Assembly (NCBI GenBank): GCA_033557835.1
Contig: JAWQRO010000429.1
Span: forward strand, 1 to 39,218
Direction: 5' to 3'
Length of the DNA stretch: 39,218 nt
Source: Helochares maculicollis
Taxonomy: Eukaryota; Arthropoda; Insecta; Coleoptera; Hydrophilidae
Positions 24,217-36,300 of the stretch are shown piece by piece (position 1 is the stretch's first letter; each line of letters starts with the position of its first letter). A program made the translations under genes and the position numbers. The notes beneath the pieces were generated by a model. It saw only the letters and a list, made by a program, of their open reading frames with translations. It had not been told where the DNA came from and did no database searches.

Positions 24217-25490
24217 CCAGGTGCGCAAGCTTACAATGTTTTTTATGAAAAATACGTAATTATTCAAGAACCATGGTAAAACATTTTTTATTCAAAGCAT
24301 TGGCTCTCGATTTTTATACATTTTATACATCTCTCGGACTATTTATGGATACCATTCCAAAAGAAATCTTTAACTTTCATTGATATCCATTCATTGAGCC
24401 CTTTTTGTACATCCTCGAAAGTCTTGAAGTGTTGCTCACCCACAGCGTGTCCCATCGATGAGAAAAGGTGATAATCAAAAGGCGCCAAGTCTGGTGAATA
24501 CGGCGAGTAGGGTAGGATTTCCGACCAAGCGAAGAAATCGATTTTTTGACCACTTTGGCTGAATGTGCAAGAGCGTTGTCATGTTTCAGAATGACTGCCG
24601 TGTCTTCAAGCCCATTCTGGGCGTTTTTCGATCAATACGTGGTTTAAAATGATTATTTGTTGTCGGTACCGGACGGTATTAACTGTTTCGCCGGGTTTGA
24701 GAAGCTCAAGGTAGTACACTACTCCCTTCTGATCCCACCACACACACAGCATTGTCTTCCTCCCAAAACGATCTGGTTTTGCACTCGAAGTTAATGATTG
24801 TCCTGGCGTTACCCACGATTTCTTACGTTTGGAATTCTCAAAATATATCCATTTTTCATTGCCAGTTACAGCCAATTACAAAAGAAACCTTTCTTTTGTG
24901 GCGTAAATGCAGCATTTCGCACACCATTTTTCGTTTTTCTATCTGTCATTCGTTCAGTTTGTGTGAACCCATTTTTCAACCTTTTGAATCTTGCCTATGG
25001 CTCTCAGGTTATCGGAAATGGCGTGTCGAGTGACATTCATCTTCTCCGCCATCATTTGCTGTATTTCTGTGTCGTCTTCGTCCAATAATGCTTATAATTC
25101 TTCGTCTTCAAACTTTTTTGATCGATATTCACGTTTTTTGTCAACAACATTGAAATCGCCACTTTTGAAACATTGACACCAGCATTCACAAGTCTTGACA
25201 GTTGGAGCAAGATCACCGTGAGTCTCTACAAGAATTCGATAACTTTCTGATGCATTTTTCTTTTGATTGAACAAGAAAATCATTACATGCTGCAAATGCT
25301 GTTTACTTGGCTCAAAATTCGACATGTTTAACTCGAAAAAGAAGTATGCGAGTAACTCGTAAACAGCGAATATGATGTTTTGTAGTGGGCAGTCTTACAA
25401 AAAATGGCGCTTTGGGTTCCAAAGTTACTTCAATAGATTTCATGAGCTATCTCTTGACAACAAAACGACATTTTAAACTTGCGCACTTGG
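24217..25490 (-). mobile_element. Mariner element upstream of Abp1
   Basis: The plus-strand left end CCAGGTGCGCAAGC at 24217 and right end ...TTTAAACTTGCGCACTTGG at 25490 form the terminal inverted repeats. TA follows at 25491-25492, and the other side is GA. It is 1274 bases long, the same family as 20368-21607 but in opposite orientation, about 1.4 kb upstream of the Abp1 start codon. Confidence 0.92.
24288..25325 (-). pseudogene. Mariner transposase pseudogene (mauritiana-like)
   Basis: It starts at ATG (25325) with MSNFEPSKQHLQHVMIFLF, the typical N-terminus of the family. It is open through the first helix-turn-helix to KKFEDEEL, then a stop appears where the family has Gln-Ala. Later blocks are VTGNEKWIYFENSKRKKSWV, MLCVWWDQKGVVYY, LLKPGETVNTVRYRQQ and YSPDLAPFDYHLF. 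The first catalytic Asp (TGDEKW) is Asn. Further stops and frameshifts interrupt the second half. The intact N-terminal 77 codons could still make a short DNA-binding fragment, but nothing shows that they do. Confidence 0.9.
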
Positions 25491-25999
25491 TATGTATACA
25501 GGAATGTTGAATGGATAAGTTCTAGATTTACTTTAGAATAATGAAGAGTCTAAGATTCCAAGCAACAATTTTGATTCACTCAATGCAGTAATATTACTTT
25601 CTTTAGCTGAAAGATGAAATAGAATAGTTTTTAAATGTTAACCAAATAAGTTTCAAAAAGGCAGCGCTTGCGATGTGTTTGTTCCAGAAAATTAGAAGAA
25701 AAGCGATTATCGCTAAAACTCTATCTCATGTTCATATTAATCTTTAGTTCATATGTAACACAGATATAGCTTAGTTTTTCGATTTTTTGCAAAAAGCAAT
25801 TGTATTGCTAAGAAATGTTAAACTTTTTTCAAAATATTTTTCATCATTATCTATGACTTTCGACTTTCTTTTTGACTATTTATAGATTTCATACTTTGTC
25901 CTCTGATGCCAATTCATTATTCGAGACAATTTTTGATCTCTACGTATTTTTGCAAGACCTGGTTTTTGCCAGCGCTTTGCATCGATCAGAACAAGTAGT
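25491..25999. other. AT-rich non-coding stretch
   Basis: Nothing recognisable between the full-length mariner and the older mariner relic. Confidence 0.45.
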
Positions 26000-26720
26000 A
26001 ATCTAATACAGTAAAATGTGGGGAATAGCGAATATGCAGTAGAATTTACCATTTAAGTGCTTCCAACATATTTTTAGTTGTTTTAAAACATGTGATCGAA
26101 AGTTGTCGTGCAGCAAAATCAGTGTTTCGCTGTTTATGAGCTGTAATAGAACATTTTTCGGTCACTGCACGTTGCAAGTATATTAACTATTTTTGGTAAC
26201 GTTTAGCAATAATAGTTTCGTTTGCTTTTATCAGCTCATAGTACTCTACTTCTTTCTGATCTCGTTATTTGCGCAATATAACTTTCATAAATATTTCATT
26301 TAGCTCTTGATGTGGATGGTTCGTCTGAATGAACCCTTGATTTTTTGCGTTTATGGTTATTGTAGGAGATCCATTGGTCATCGCCAATTACAATTTAATG
26401 CAAAAAATGCCATCTTCAGTTTCTTGTACGCAAAGAATTTCAAACTATTAAACGGTTTTCAATATTGGCTTTAGTCAGTACATGTAACCATCTTTATTTT
26501 TGAATCATTTTCATGAATACAAACTTTTGCTTATGACTGCTGGAGCTACATTTAATTGTTTTGAAAATTCTTTTTTGTTCTAGCTGAGTTTGCCTTCATC
26601 TTCGATTTTTTGGGTAACTAAATCGATCTTTGTCACTGACATCAAATTCACCACTTCTAAATCATTTAAAACATTTTAAAACGCCGTAAAAGTCATTGTA
26701 AATAAATGTTTAGTACAAAA
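26000..26720 (-). mobile_element. Ancient mariner relic
   Basis: Read on the minus strand, the blocks FRSGEFDVSDKDRFSYPKN, IVIGDDQWISYNNHKRKKS and LILLHDNFRSHVLKQLK occur in transposase order but in different frames, with many stops. They match the second DNA-binding helix region, the first catalytic Asp block and the second catalytic Asp block of mariner. Terminal repeats could not be found and the third Asp block is not clear, so the limits are approximate. It is more decayed than the other copies and from another subgroup. Confidence 0.75.
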
Positions 26721-27448
26721 GTTACTCTGACTCTTAGAAAATCCAAAGAAAAACAAGCTATACATACAATATTTGTTCTATCCGTCTGTTGTATCTCAAA
26801 TGCAAATCAGACTCTATAACCATTAACAAAAAATGTTTATGAATTAAATATATATACACTCGCTATATTTTTACAACGATGTAAAACCCATAAAGCACTC
26901 ACAGTTATGCAAGTTTAACTTGGTTGGTACTACCAACACTGGTATATGTGGTTGCAGCAGTTATTTTGAAATTATGCACACTTGTTGCAGTATAAATAAA
27001 AATTTAAAAATCATATGTTATTGCCAAAAGGTTGTTTTTCCATATATACAGAAACATCCCACAATACCCAATAACATAGATATTCCAAAAAGGACTAAGA
27101 ATTTAAAGTAAAGCAGGACATCATATCAAGTTCCGGTTAGACTTATGTGAAAGAATTGTGGCTCAAAAGATAAATGATGGTGGTACAACACATAGAAATT
27201 CAACCGGAATAGCGCAGAATCGTCAAGAGCACAGTTCCGTTGTCCTGGTGATACGTTTGTTTACGGTTTCCTAGTAGCTTTTGCGGTCTTCCGTGGATAC
27301 CTGCTGATCAACCAACCTCTCTAAGCGTGCCTATAGTAAATACACGGTTCAAGTGCGCTGCAACGTGGAAAAAATCAACACCTTCCTCTGCTTAAACAAG
27401 GCATAAGTTATTATGCGGTGTCTTCGAAAAATTGTGGTTTAAGGGAAA
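26721..27448. other. Upstream region of the CIMIP2-like gene
   Basis: AT-rich up to about 27120, then more balanced up to the start codon at 27449. The balanced part probably holds the promoter and 5' UTR. A perfect palindrome, GTTGGTA-C-TACCAAC, lies at 26923-26937. Confidence 0.4.
27239..27252 (+). promoter_or_regulatory. Possible X-box (RFX site)
   Basis: GTTGTC-CT-GGTGAT matches 11 of 12 informative positions of the RYYNYY-N(1-3)-RRNRAC X-box pattern, and lies about 200 bases before the start codon of a ciliary gene. A second 11 of 12 match, GTTTCC-T-AGTAGC, lies at 27266-27278. RFX factors activate many ciliary genes from such sites within a few hundred bases of the start. Neither match is perfect, so both are tentative. 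Confidence 0.3.
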
Positions 27449-30400
27449 ATGTTCGTGCCCCTCACGGAAAAAGAAAAACAGGCATTTTTGTACCAAAATC
27501 ACGGCTCCTACATCCCTGGGTGAGATTTTTTCTTTAAATAACAAAAGTTATCCATCACATTATCGCTGACAACTAACAATATTTTTAATGCTTATTAAAG
27601 TTGTTACCATCAACATGAGTTATTAGTAACAATTATCAAGCATATAACCATAGATTGTTTTTCATTGTTAGAATTTGAATTATCTAGTAGCAAAATACGG
27701 TTTACCTTAGGTTATTTTAACGCAACTAATATTATATATCCGTTAACATAATTATGTTTTCTAGTTAATGGTTTTTTTGTATTTCCTTAATTAAGTTTCC
27801 TTGATTATATTTTCCTTGACGTTTTTCTTGATGAATGAGTTGTCACCCCCCCCCTTATTTTTAGACACATTTAATTGCTAATTGAGTATATACACTCAAC
27901 GATCTCATGTATACAATATTTCAGACTAATTCAACACACGTAAAAGCGCGTTTTAATTTATAGCGTACTCTTTGATTTTCAATTGGTCGATTAATAGCAT
28001 GAAATTAATTCAAATAATACTGTGATTTTGTAAAATATTTTTTACTAAAACTATTAGAAAAAATTATGGAAAGAAAAAGTTCTTGTCATTTATTATAATC
28101 GACGCAATTACCGTCATTATAAATAATAGTACTCAGCAATTGAGTACTGGCGTTATGAGCCGCAACTAGATACATAATTACTTTGAGAATCAAACAGAGA
28201 CTTTTAGATTTAAAGCAGAGATTTGCATGTCTTCATTAACCCAATGCAAATATATGCTCGTTTTTCTTGCCTGCAACGCGATTCTACGCAGCGATGGTAA
28301 AGTTTCCACCTAGGATGGGGAAATTAGATGCATATCGGGATTACGGGAGAGAAGGTGTGCCAGCGAGTTCTTGGCACGAACTTAACTCCATATCGCACAT
28401 AGAAAGCGCGCTTGAGCGTCATAATGTGTTTGAGCCCTTGTGGCAATTTTTATGGAGCCCTATTAAATATGTGTTTGTTGTTAAAGCTGCCTTTTGATGC
28501 CAATAAAGCGAAGGAATTGCCTTCCAAATTGGCTATTTCCGGACGATTCCGGAAATGAGGCTGGGTAGGTGCAGTGCTTTTAATTTCGTGCTACCTAACG
28601 AATCTATAGAGTTTTTAGAATTCTATGGTGAAGGACGAAATTTGTGTGTCAGTTGAGCGACCGCTTGAGAGAATGTCAATTTGAGATTGGTCCCAAATTT
28701 AGCTTGTTTTTCTTTCAATGGTCTGTTTCGTGCTGAAAGGCCATCGAACTGCCTTTGTCGTTATCAGAATCTGAATTTCCTATTTGAGAATTGCTCTCTA
28801 TATTAAAGGATCAATAGGTCAATTTTTATTGGGTGTAGTTTAGCTATTAAGCCCTTTGTTACTGATCTTTACCTACTCTACAAGATACCTGCTGAAATTT
28901 AATTCGGATTTAAGTCTCATTAAATGAAAAGATTTCTATTTAACATTTTTGGAATAAAAAAAATTAGCTATCTTCTCTAGCGAGTCGCTTTTATGCCAAT
29001 AACGTTAAAATCTTGCTTTCGTGAAAGTTGTACAAACACCTGCTTGAAATCCCAGCTAATACTAATAATAAAAATTACAGCAAGAATGATCAGATTAAAA
29101 TTAATCTATTCGGTAAAATCAAAGTAAAAATCCGGTGGTAGTAAGTAATAGTTGATAATGAGATGCAAAATTTAACATTTTCGGCGTTCGTTCTTGCGTG
29201 TCAAAAAGCGGAGAATTGAAGCGTGTCTAATGGTAAAGAGCAAAAGAGATTTGTTGTTAACTTAAAGTTCCTTTTGAATCGAACGATATTGAAGTGAAGT
29301 GCTGATTGTGAGTTCAAACCACTTGTTCAGTCACCTGAATGAAATATCGAAACTAAAATCGTATAACAAATGTTGGCTGCAACAAAAATTGTAATTAATT
29401 CAAGATTGTTGTTGTTGATTTTGTATAGGGTTATAGAATGAAAGATAATTAGAAATGAGATAATAATCAGAAATTGAAGGATACTAAAAACCTGTAGCTA
29501 ATGATAGTCGACTTGCATTTAGTTGTTCTAACGCAGATAGAAAGTCCTTCTCGGATGAGAAGTTAAGAAAAAATTGTCAAGGCACAGTCGTTGTTGAAAG
29601 AATAACATGAAATGTGTTAAAATAGAAATATTTATACAAGAAAAAATTTTAGAGAAAGAGAGAGAGAGAAACTGAGAAAATGTTACTTTACAATTCAGTT
29701 GATACTCATTTATACAATTTAATTTAAGTGCTATTTAAACTAAAAAGATGCGCTACAGTCAACTAATATTAAATAACTTCCACTTATCGGGCAAAAATTT
29801 AAAAGTAAAAACTCGTCAAACTTCACTATTGCTTTTGCATTTGTTATTCAATGAAAATGATTAATCTTCAGGTACACAGGACACTGCCCCACATTGCGCT
29901 TCCATTATGGAAAATGTTATGGAGCCAGGACCAAAGAAATTCTGCAGGTACTTATGTAGTTCAGCAATTACCAAATAAGCAAACCGTAATAATTAATATT
30001 AAGATTAATAGGGCCTACGAGACAAAGGCTTCCTGCAAGAGCCCAGAGAGCAGTACAGAGAAAACGACCCCGGCAAGGTAGTCTTGAAGCCAATTTTAAA
30101 GACCAAGGATCAATTTCGTGATTACTCCCTGAATTCCAAATACAGATCTCCTAAATACATAATAGGGTATACAGGGTTTATCCCAACGTTAAATTTTCGC
30201 TATGGAAAATCTTACGGAAGAGCAGCAGACGACAGCATGTACGAATTTTCCTCCAAACAAAAAAGACTGAGAGACACCTCCAATGAATTCCAAAAATATT
30301 CCGTTAGGGCTGCGAGCGCCCCTAAAATAGCTTCCATTAGGAGTAAGGATGAAGTTATGATCGGACTTAAAAATTATGAAGAGAGTATTAAATTTCAAGG

Positions 30401-31829
30401 TGCGTAGATTAACTTGTGCTGCTTAATTATAGAAAAATTATATATTAGAATTATCCTTACTGAGATTTAAGTCTTTCTACCTTTAAGTGTAAAGCTGAGA
30501 GACTTTCATTTTGCCTCCGTTGATTCTTATACTACGAAATGTCCATATTTCTTTCCATGGTAGCCTCTTTTCTCTATTTTCTTTTACATTACATCAGTCC
30601 ATCTAGCTTTCATCGAATAGTTTTGTTAATCTTTCATCTGTTATTCTATATTGGAAGCAGATAAATCACTTTTTAAATAACTTTTTATCTCAATATTTCG
30701 TTTTTATTTTATTTCCAATTTCTGTGTTCGATTTCTTCTAGGAACCTCATTCCCATGGCATTAATTTATCAATGTATGCCTCTATGTAAGTGGCCATATC
30801 TCACTGCTGCACATTATTCTAGGCCGTATAATTTTCTTGGAAAACTCAGCGTTTATCTTTTTTTATATTCCTGTATTACTATGTAAAGTATACCTACAGT
30901 TTTGCCATCATGAGAAACATCGACCTCGAGGTTTAACTGGATTTTTACGTTTTGAGGATTTTTGAATCCAACAGCTCTAAACAGAAACAACAAAATCGCA
31001 TATCCACATTTGAAATATTAGAACTACTGAATGTACTTGTTTACCTACACAGTTTTGAATTCTAACTCTTTAACTCGTTAAAACAAGGCTACCAATTTGA
31101 TGTTTTAGTCAAGTCTTAAGAGCAATTAAAAGTAAGGATTGCTTTTAGTTCATTATTTTTCTAACAACAAATTATGAGAAACGTTGAAATTGTATCATTT
31201 TCATTTTTATATTTGCATAGTTTTTTATGAAACATTCAAATAATGGATTCAAACATTTAATATTCTGGATTAAATTATTATATGTACAATTACATAAATC
31301 TATCGCTTATTATTATACTGAACACAACAATAATAATTAAAATATAAAAATTTTATCAATTGATGTTTGGTATTTCAATGTTTTTGATTGGTAGATAGAA
31401 GTAAGACTTTTTAGACTATTTAAATATTGAGTTGCATTGTGAGTCGATTGAAGACGTGCAAAACCCCAGTCTTCAGTAGACACAAAAAATTTTTAAATAA
31501 TTTTGGTCTATAAAAGATAAAGCGATTAACAGTGGAGCAGTCCTAGAATTTCATTTATTGCTGTAGTCTATTAGTCAATATTTATTTAATTTCCAGATCG
31601 TATCATAAGTCCAGAGTGTCCTCCAATTGCTGGGTATACAGGGCATATTCCACGGGTCAAAGGAAACGAGGAATCGTTATCACGTCGATATAACACTGTT
31701 GTTAAACGAGGCCTTACTTTATTGAAGGAAGACCGTGAAAAACGTGCGGAGCTCCATAAAGCGCAAAATAAAATAACAAACATATTCCGATCCGCCGATG
31801 GAAAATACAGCTACAAAGAAATGGCATAA
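27449..31829 (+). CDS. CIMIP2 / FAM166 family ciliary microtubule inner protein
   Basis: Four exons (27449-27519, 29872-29947, 30012-30399, 31597-31829) join with phases 2, 0 and 1 into 255 residues. Three copies of the family motif are seen: IPGYTGHCP at residues 22-30, IIGYTGFIP at 99-107 and IAGYTGHIP at 189-197. The first copy is followed by TLRFHYGKCYG and the second by TLNFRYGKSYG, the usual context. Proteins of this family bind inside axonemal doublet microtubules of cilia and sperm flagella. In insects that would mean sperm tails and chordotonal neurons. The first two exons are tiny (71 and 76 bases). I found exon 1 from MFVPLTEKEKQAFLYQNHGS, which runs directly into IPG|YTG across the splice. 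The paralogue (2A, 2B or 2C type) cannot be decided. Intron 1 (2.35 kb) holds nothing firmly identified. Confidence 0.87.
29651..29669. repeat. GA microsatellite
   Basis: A short, nearly pure run of GA dinucleotides in intron 1 of the CIMIP2-like gene. Confidence 0.7.
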
Positions 31830-32279
31830 ACAAATTTTAAACAGTAAAATATTCCAATGTAAGATGAGTCGATAAGACTTAATTTACAAAATCCAAACTC
31901 TTGTCCAGTCAAAAAAGACATGTTTTGAAAATAACAAATTCATTACAAATTTTACCCAATATTTCAACTACTATTAAAATATTGAAGTAAGATTATTCCC
32001 TACGAGAGTTGAGGCTTCCTACTTTCAAAAATTTGTTTGAAAATTAGTAAAGCCATTACTCTTCCCTTCCTGTAAATATAAATAGGTTAGTTTTAAGAGT
32101 GGAGTAAAATTCTAACAAATAGAACCGCCATAGAAATTTAGATAATAAGAATAAAATAATTTCTGTCGTATAATAAATGACATCTTTTATATTGTTTGGT
32201 TCGCAAAACGAGTCAAATTAGTGTCAAAGTAATTATTTATTAAATAAAATTAATTTTTTGTAATACTTTCGTTAATCAA
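31830..32279. other. Intergenic region between two plus-strand genes
   Basis: AT-rich. It holds the 3' UTR of the CIMIP2-like gene, with candidate AATAAA motifs near 32151 and 32244. It also holds the promoter of the next gene. No other feature was seen. Confidence 0.5.
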
Positions 32280-33320
32280 ATGGCCCCGATCGTCTTTTCA
32301 AATAGATCCATATCCAGCAGTTCCTTAAAATTGAAAAAGCCCAAAATCCGCACACATGGAATTGGTAAAGGTGGGAAGGCCAAACTAAATTTTTTCAGCA
32401 ACATCTTCAAAGGCTTGTATCAAATAAAAAGTGATTTATTATTCTACATCAAGTCAATGATCATGGACAATATCAGCATTTGGAAACCGAAGTATTGGGA
32501 GGATTGCCGCGAAGATAACTCACAGCATTACTTCTTCCGTAACATGAAAATATATGATAAGTTATGGAAATTGCTGGCAGATGCAGAATGCAAACAGCAA
32601 AATTACTTTATTTTTAGGGAGAGAAAAGGATCAGCTAGATATTATGCAGGGTGTTTGTGGAATTATAGTTATCTGTTTCGCCACAAGTTCTCTTGTGCTA
32701 AACGGTATTGTAAATTATGTGTAATAGTAGTTTACCTTTGATGTGATTATGAATGTTTCAGCGCAGAGAAGAGTTCACAATGAATATTTTAGCAAGAATT
32801 GTATTGAAAATGAGCCAGGAGGATGCTGAAGTGGTCAGAAAAATACTCCTGGTATTTAAAATAATATAAAATTGATTCGTTTCCCACCCTATCCCCATGC
32901 AATAATACCCAACTGTTCTAGGATAAATACTTTATACATTTTTCCGAATTGGGCCCAGAGATGCCATTAAAAAAATTTAAGGAATGCCTAATGAGAAAAA
33001 TATTGACTGATAGGAAAACCAGTTTTAGGGTTATAACTGCTGTACACTCCTGGTTTTTAATCTTTGTACGTTTGAGCATTAAAGGTTTGTATTAGTAAAG
33101 ATTCATTGGTTAAATGAGGCTTTTTTTGCAGCCAATCTTAGAAGAATTGAGCAAATATTTGGAATGGAAACAAATAAACGAAAGTAATGCTTGTCTCTTA
33201 GACCTCGACAGCCTTTATCAACTTTTAATAAATAAATCTTATCCAGATAGTTACAAAAAATATCAAAGTGTTTATGGTACATTGTGTGGCACTCAAGATA
33301 AAATTAGTAATAATACATAA
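32280..33320 (+). CDS. Unrecognised four-exon protein
   Basis: Model: exons 32280 to about 32720, 32762-32851, 32922-33065 and 33132-33320, giving about 287 residues. The last three exons are phase 0 at both ends with clean AG/GT borders (TTTCAG, TTCTAG and TTTGCAG acceptors; GTATTT and GTACGT donors), so a real gene is likely. The end of exon 1 is uncertain. The only phase-0 donors before its stop are GTAATA at 32721 and GTAGTT just after. The N-terminus is basic (KLKKPKIRTHGIGKGGKAK). The middle is rich in Trp, Tyr, Cys and Lys, and the C-terminal part looks helical (PILEELSKYLEWKQINE). No signal peptide, enzyme motif or known domain was recognised. It follows a ciliary gene by 450 bases, but that alone does not show a shared role. 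Confidence 0.6.
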
Positions 33321-33352
33321 TAATTAAAATGACAAATATCAAAATAATATAT

Positions 33353-36300
33353 TTATTTTTTGGAGGGCAATCTTGCTTTTCGCTCCCTTTCTAAATTACA
33401 AGCTCTCTTCCAGCAATCATCGTTCAATGTTTCTTTGCCTTCCGACAGGCAAATTAACCTTGCAAGAACTAAGAGCTGATGTAAGTCCTCTGCTGTGATG
33501 TTATCTTTTTGTCTCATATCCACGAATTCTTGCTGCACCAGCTCCTGCACATTATCCGATATTTCATATTTTCCAAATTGTGCCTGTGTTAAATACCTCC
33601 TGATATCATTAAGCCTCTCTGGAATGAGGTAGGCTTTTGTGGATTCAATTAACTCTTCAAAAGACGCTATGCAAATTTCTGCTGATTTAAGGGGAATGTG
33701 GCAGTCACTCTAAAATTGAATGACAATTTCAATTTGTGGTACAGTATGTATGTGTGAAGATATATGTACATGTTTACATGAATTGCTAATTTGAAATATA
33801 TAAAAGATATTGTTAATTATGTTCAATTCTTTCACAAAGTGTAATTTAATCTTTGAAAAATTGAACATCAACATATTACTTACAGGCAGCAGTGATTTGC
33901 CTTCTGAAAGTATCAAAAAACCGATATCACATTCATATTCCATTTGGTAATAATTAAAGTCATATGAGACTTTCTGATTTTTAATTATATTGGATATTGA
34001 TGAAACACCTCTCACACCAGCTTCATTTAATTTGCCCTGAGTTAACTTTGTTTCATCCAAGACTAAATGTGTGTTCTTACTGAGCTGCAAAAGTCCACTT
34101 GTCAACCTATTGCATTCATAATCCTTCCTGTAATAAAAATATTCTGTTAAAAATTTTAAATGATTAATTTCATATATACAATCTTAGAGTCTGTAATTAC
34201 AAAATGAGAATAAAAATTTAAGCTTACTTGGGTATGAAGGCTAAGCTGTTCATATTATTCAAAGTCATGGGCAGATAATGACTTTTGGGTATCAGCATTT
34301 CTATGAATTGATAGAACTTTTCTCCATAATCAGTGATTCGGTCGACAGGAATTTTTGAAATATTTACAGTAAATTTACCCAATGCCATGAGTTCCTGTCG
34401 TAAATATCTACAAAATATTTAAAATAATTCATTAGAGCAAATTCAAATAAGCACTACCCATTATACAAGTAATATATTTCGTGCAAAATATCTATTGAAT
34501 GTGCACCAATATAAAATATTTTAAATACGTCTATATTAAAGGCAAATCCTATTACTGTAACATAAAAATGTTCTGAATTTGAAATATTATTCAAAGATGA
34601 TAATGATGAAATAAATGAATAAAAATAAGACAAATACATGCTTAGTGCCGTTTTCGCTAATTTACAATTGCCGCAACTGTTTCATTAATTTCAAAATTCA
34701 ATCTAATCCATAGCTCCAACTAAATAATATATTTTTTACATAGTTCATTATAAATGCAGACGTACATTAAGGTTACATAAACATTACAAAATAATTGTGA
34801 AAACATACTAATTATAAACGAATATCTCACAAATATAAGGAAACTCCTAAAAGGTCATCCAAATTATAGTTGTACATGAAATTTTCACAAAACATACTAT
34901 TGCTGAATGCATTCAGTTACTTAACAATTAGTAGGCCCAATGACCACCTGTATGAAGTGATGCAAGTGCAAGAAGTTCATGTCCCAGAATTGAAATTTAT
35001 GGCTGTTCAAAATTTGGGAAATTTAAAAACTATAGTTTTTAACATTAGTAACATGACATACATACATGAAAAGGTTTTTCATAACCTAATAAGTTAAAAG
35101 GAATTAGACATAAGTGATAATAAATTAGAGTTTATTGGAAGATAAATTAATATTATGTTTAAGAAATATTGCATTGATACTCATGGAAGGAGGTGTTTGC
35201 AAAATTGGAAAATTTAAGAATTTTAGATTTGTTAAAATATGCTTAGGTACATTGGTTTGAGCTGGTTTAGGCATTATAATGCTATACTCTACAAGTTTGA
35301 TGTAAATTCAAACAAAAATTTAATTTATTATAGTAAATTCAATAATTTAAGAAAGCTAATTGCTTTGTGAGGTAATATTGTTCTAATTCAATCACCGCTC
35401 TTTATGTTCATGTCTAATTTAGAAGAGGTTTGGTTGAACCATAGCTGACAATATTAAAATGGAAAAAGTGAGGCTAACAATTATTTATTATATTTAGAAA
35501 ACCAATTCTTAAAACAGCTGCATGCTATTGAAAAGCTCACTGTCCGCGTGAATTATTGGTTGGGTCCTTGTTACTTGGATTTAGTAGACTGGGCAAAATA
35601 CAGAACAATGAATTTAACTCTACACTGTGACAACCAATATATCTCAATTTGTATTGAACATCAAACAAACAAAACAGATGTTTAATGGGTTGTGATCAGG
35701 AAGCTCGACATACTTATGAAACATGTTACAATGTTAAATTAGGTCGTAAAATTCAATGTTTGGGTGTAGGAAATGTGTGGATAAGTTTTACACAGCCAGT
35801 TAAAGCTTTAAAAAAGGCTACACCTGATATCCACTCCTTAATATAGGCTTTCGTTTAAGCAATAGTAATCAATTGAAAGTGTCTACTATTGCTCCAATAG
35901 CTGGACTTCATTCGCTCTAATTTATTGTGGTGTTTGTGTAACATTCAACACAACCGTTTTACAATAAATCAAAGTGAAATTTAAATCCTTGTGGCTGAAA
36001 GCCATTTATAGAAAAAATATGAAGATATAAAGAATTTTAAATGGACTAAGTTCATCACATGTTTACTTACACTCTAGATATTAAGTGGTACATTACATAT
36101 TCAGCTGCTAATTCATCCCCTAGTAAAATTTGTGTCAAGACGATCATAAGTTCTTTTCTAACATCTTCCATTTTTTCTACACTCAGATCAAATCCCTTTA
36201 CTAGAGGATTATTATGCTCCAATTTCCTCCAGTCAACGCAATGAATCCTTGGTATCAAAGCAGGAGAAGGATTGTGGGTTTGCAGCTCCATTTCATTATC

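Noticed and set aside
28267..28497. 76-codon frame in intron 1 of the CIMIP2-like gene, followed by AATAAA
   Set aside because: The sequence looks less AT-rich, but no homology, acceptor use or promoter was seen, and the gene model works without it.
32620..32725. Alternative frame with a hydrophobic stretch at the end of exon 1 of the unrecognised gene
   Set aside because: Its available donor phases lead to a stop in the next exon, while the main frame splices cleanly.
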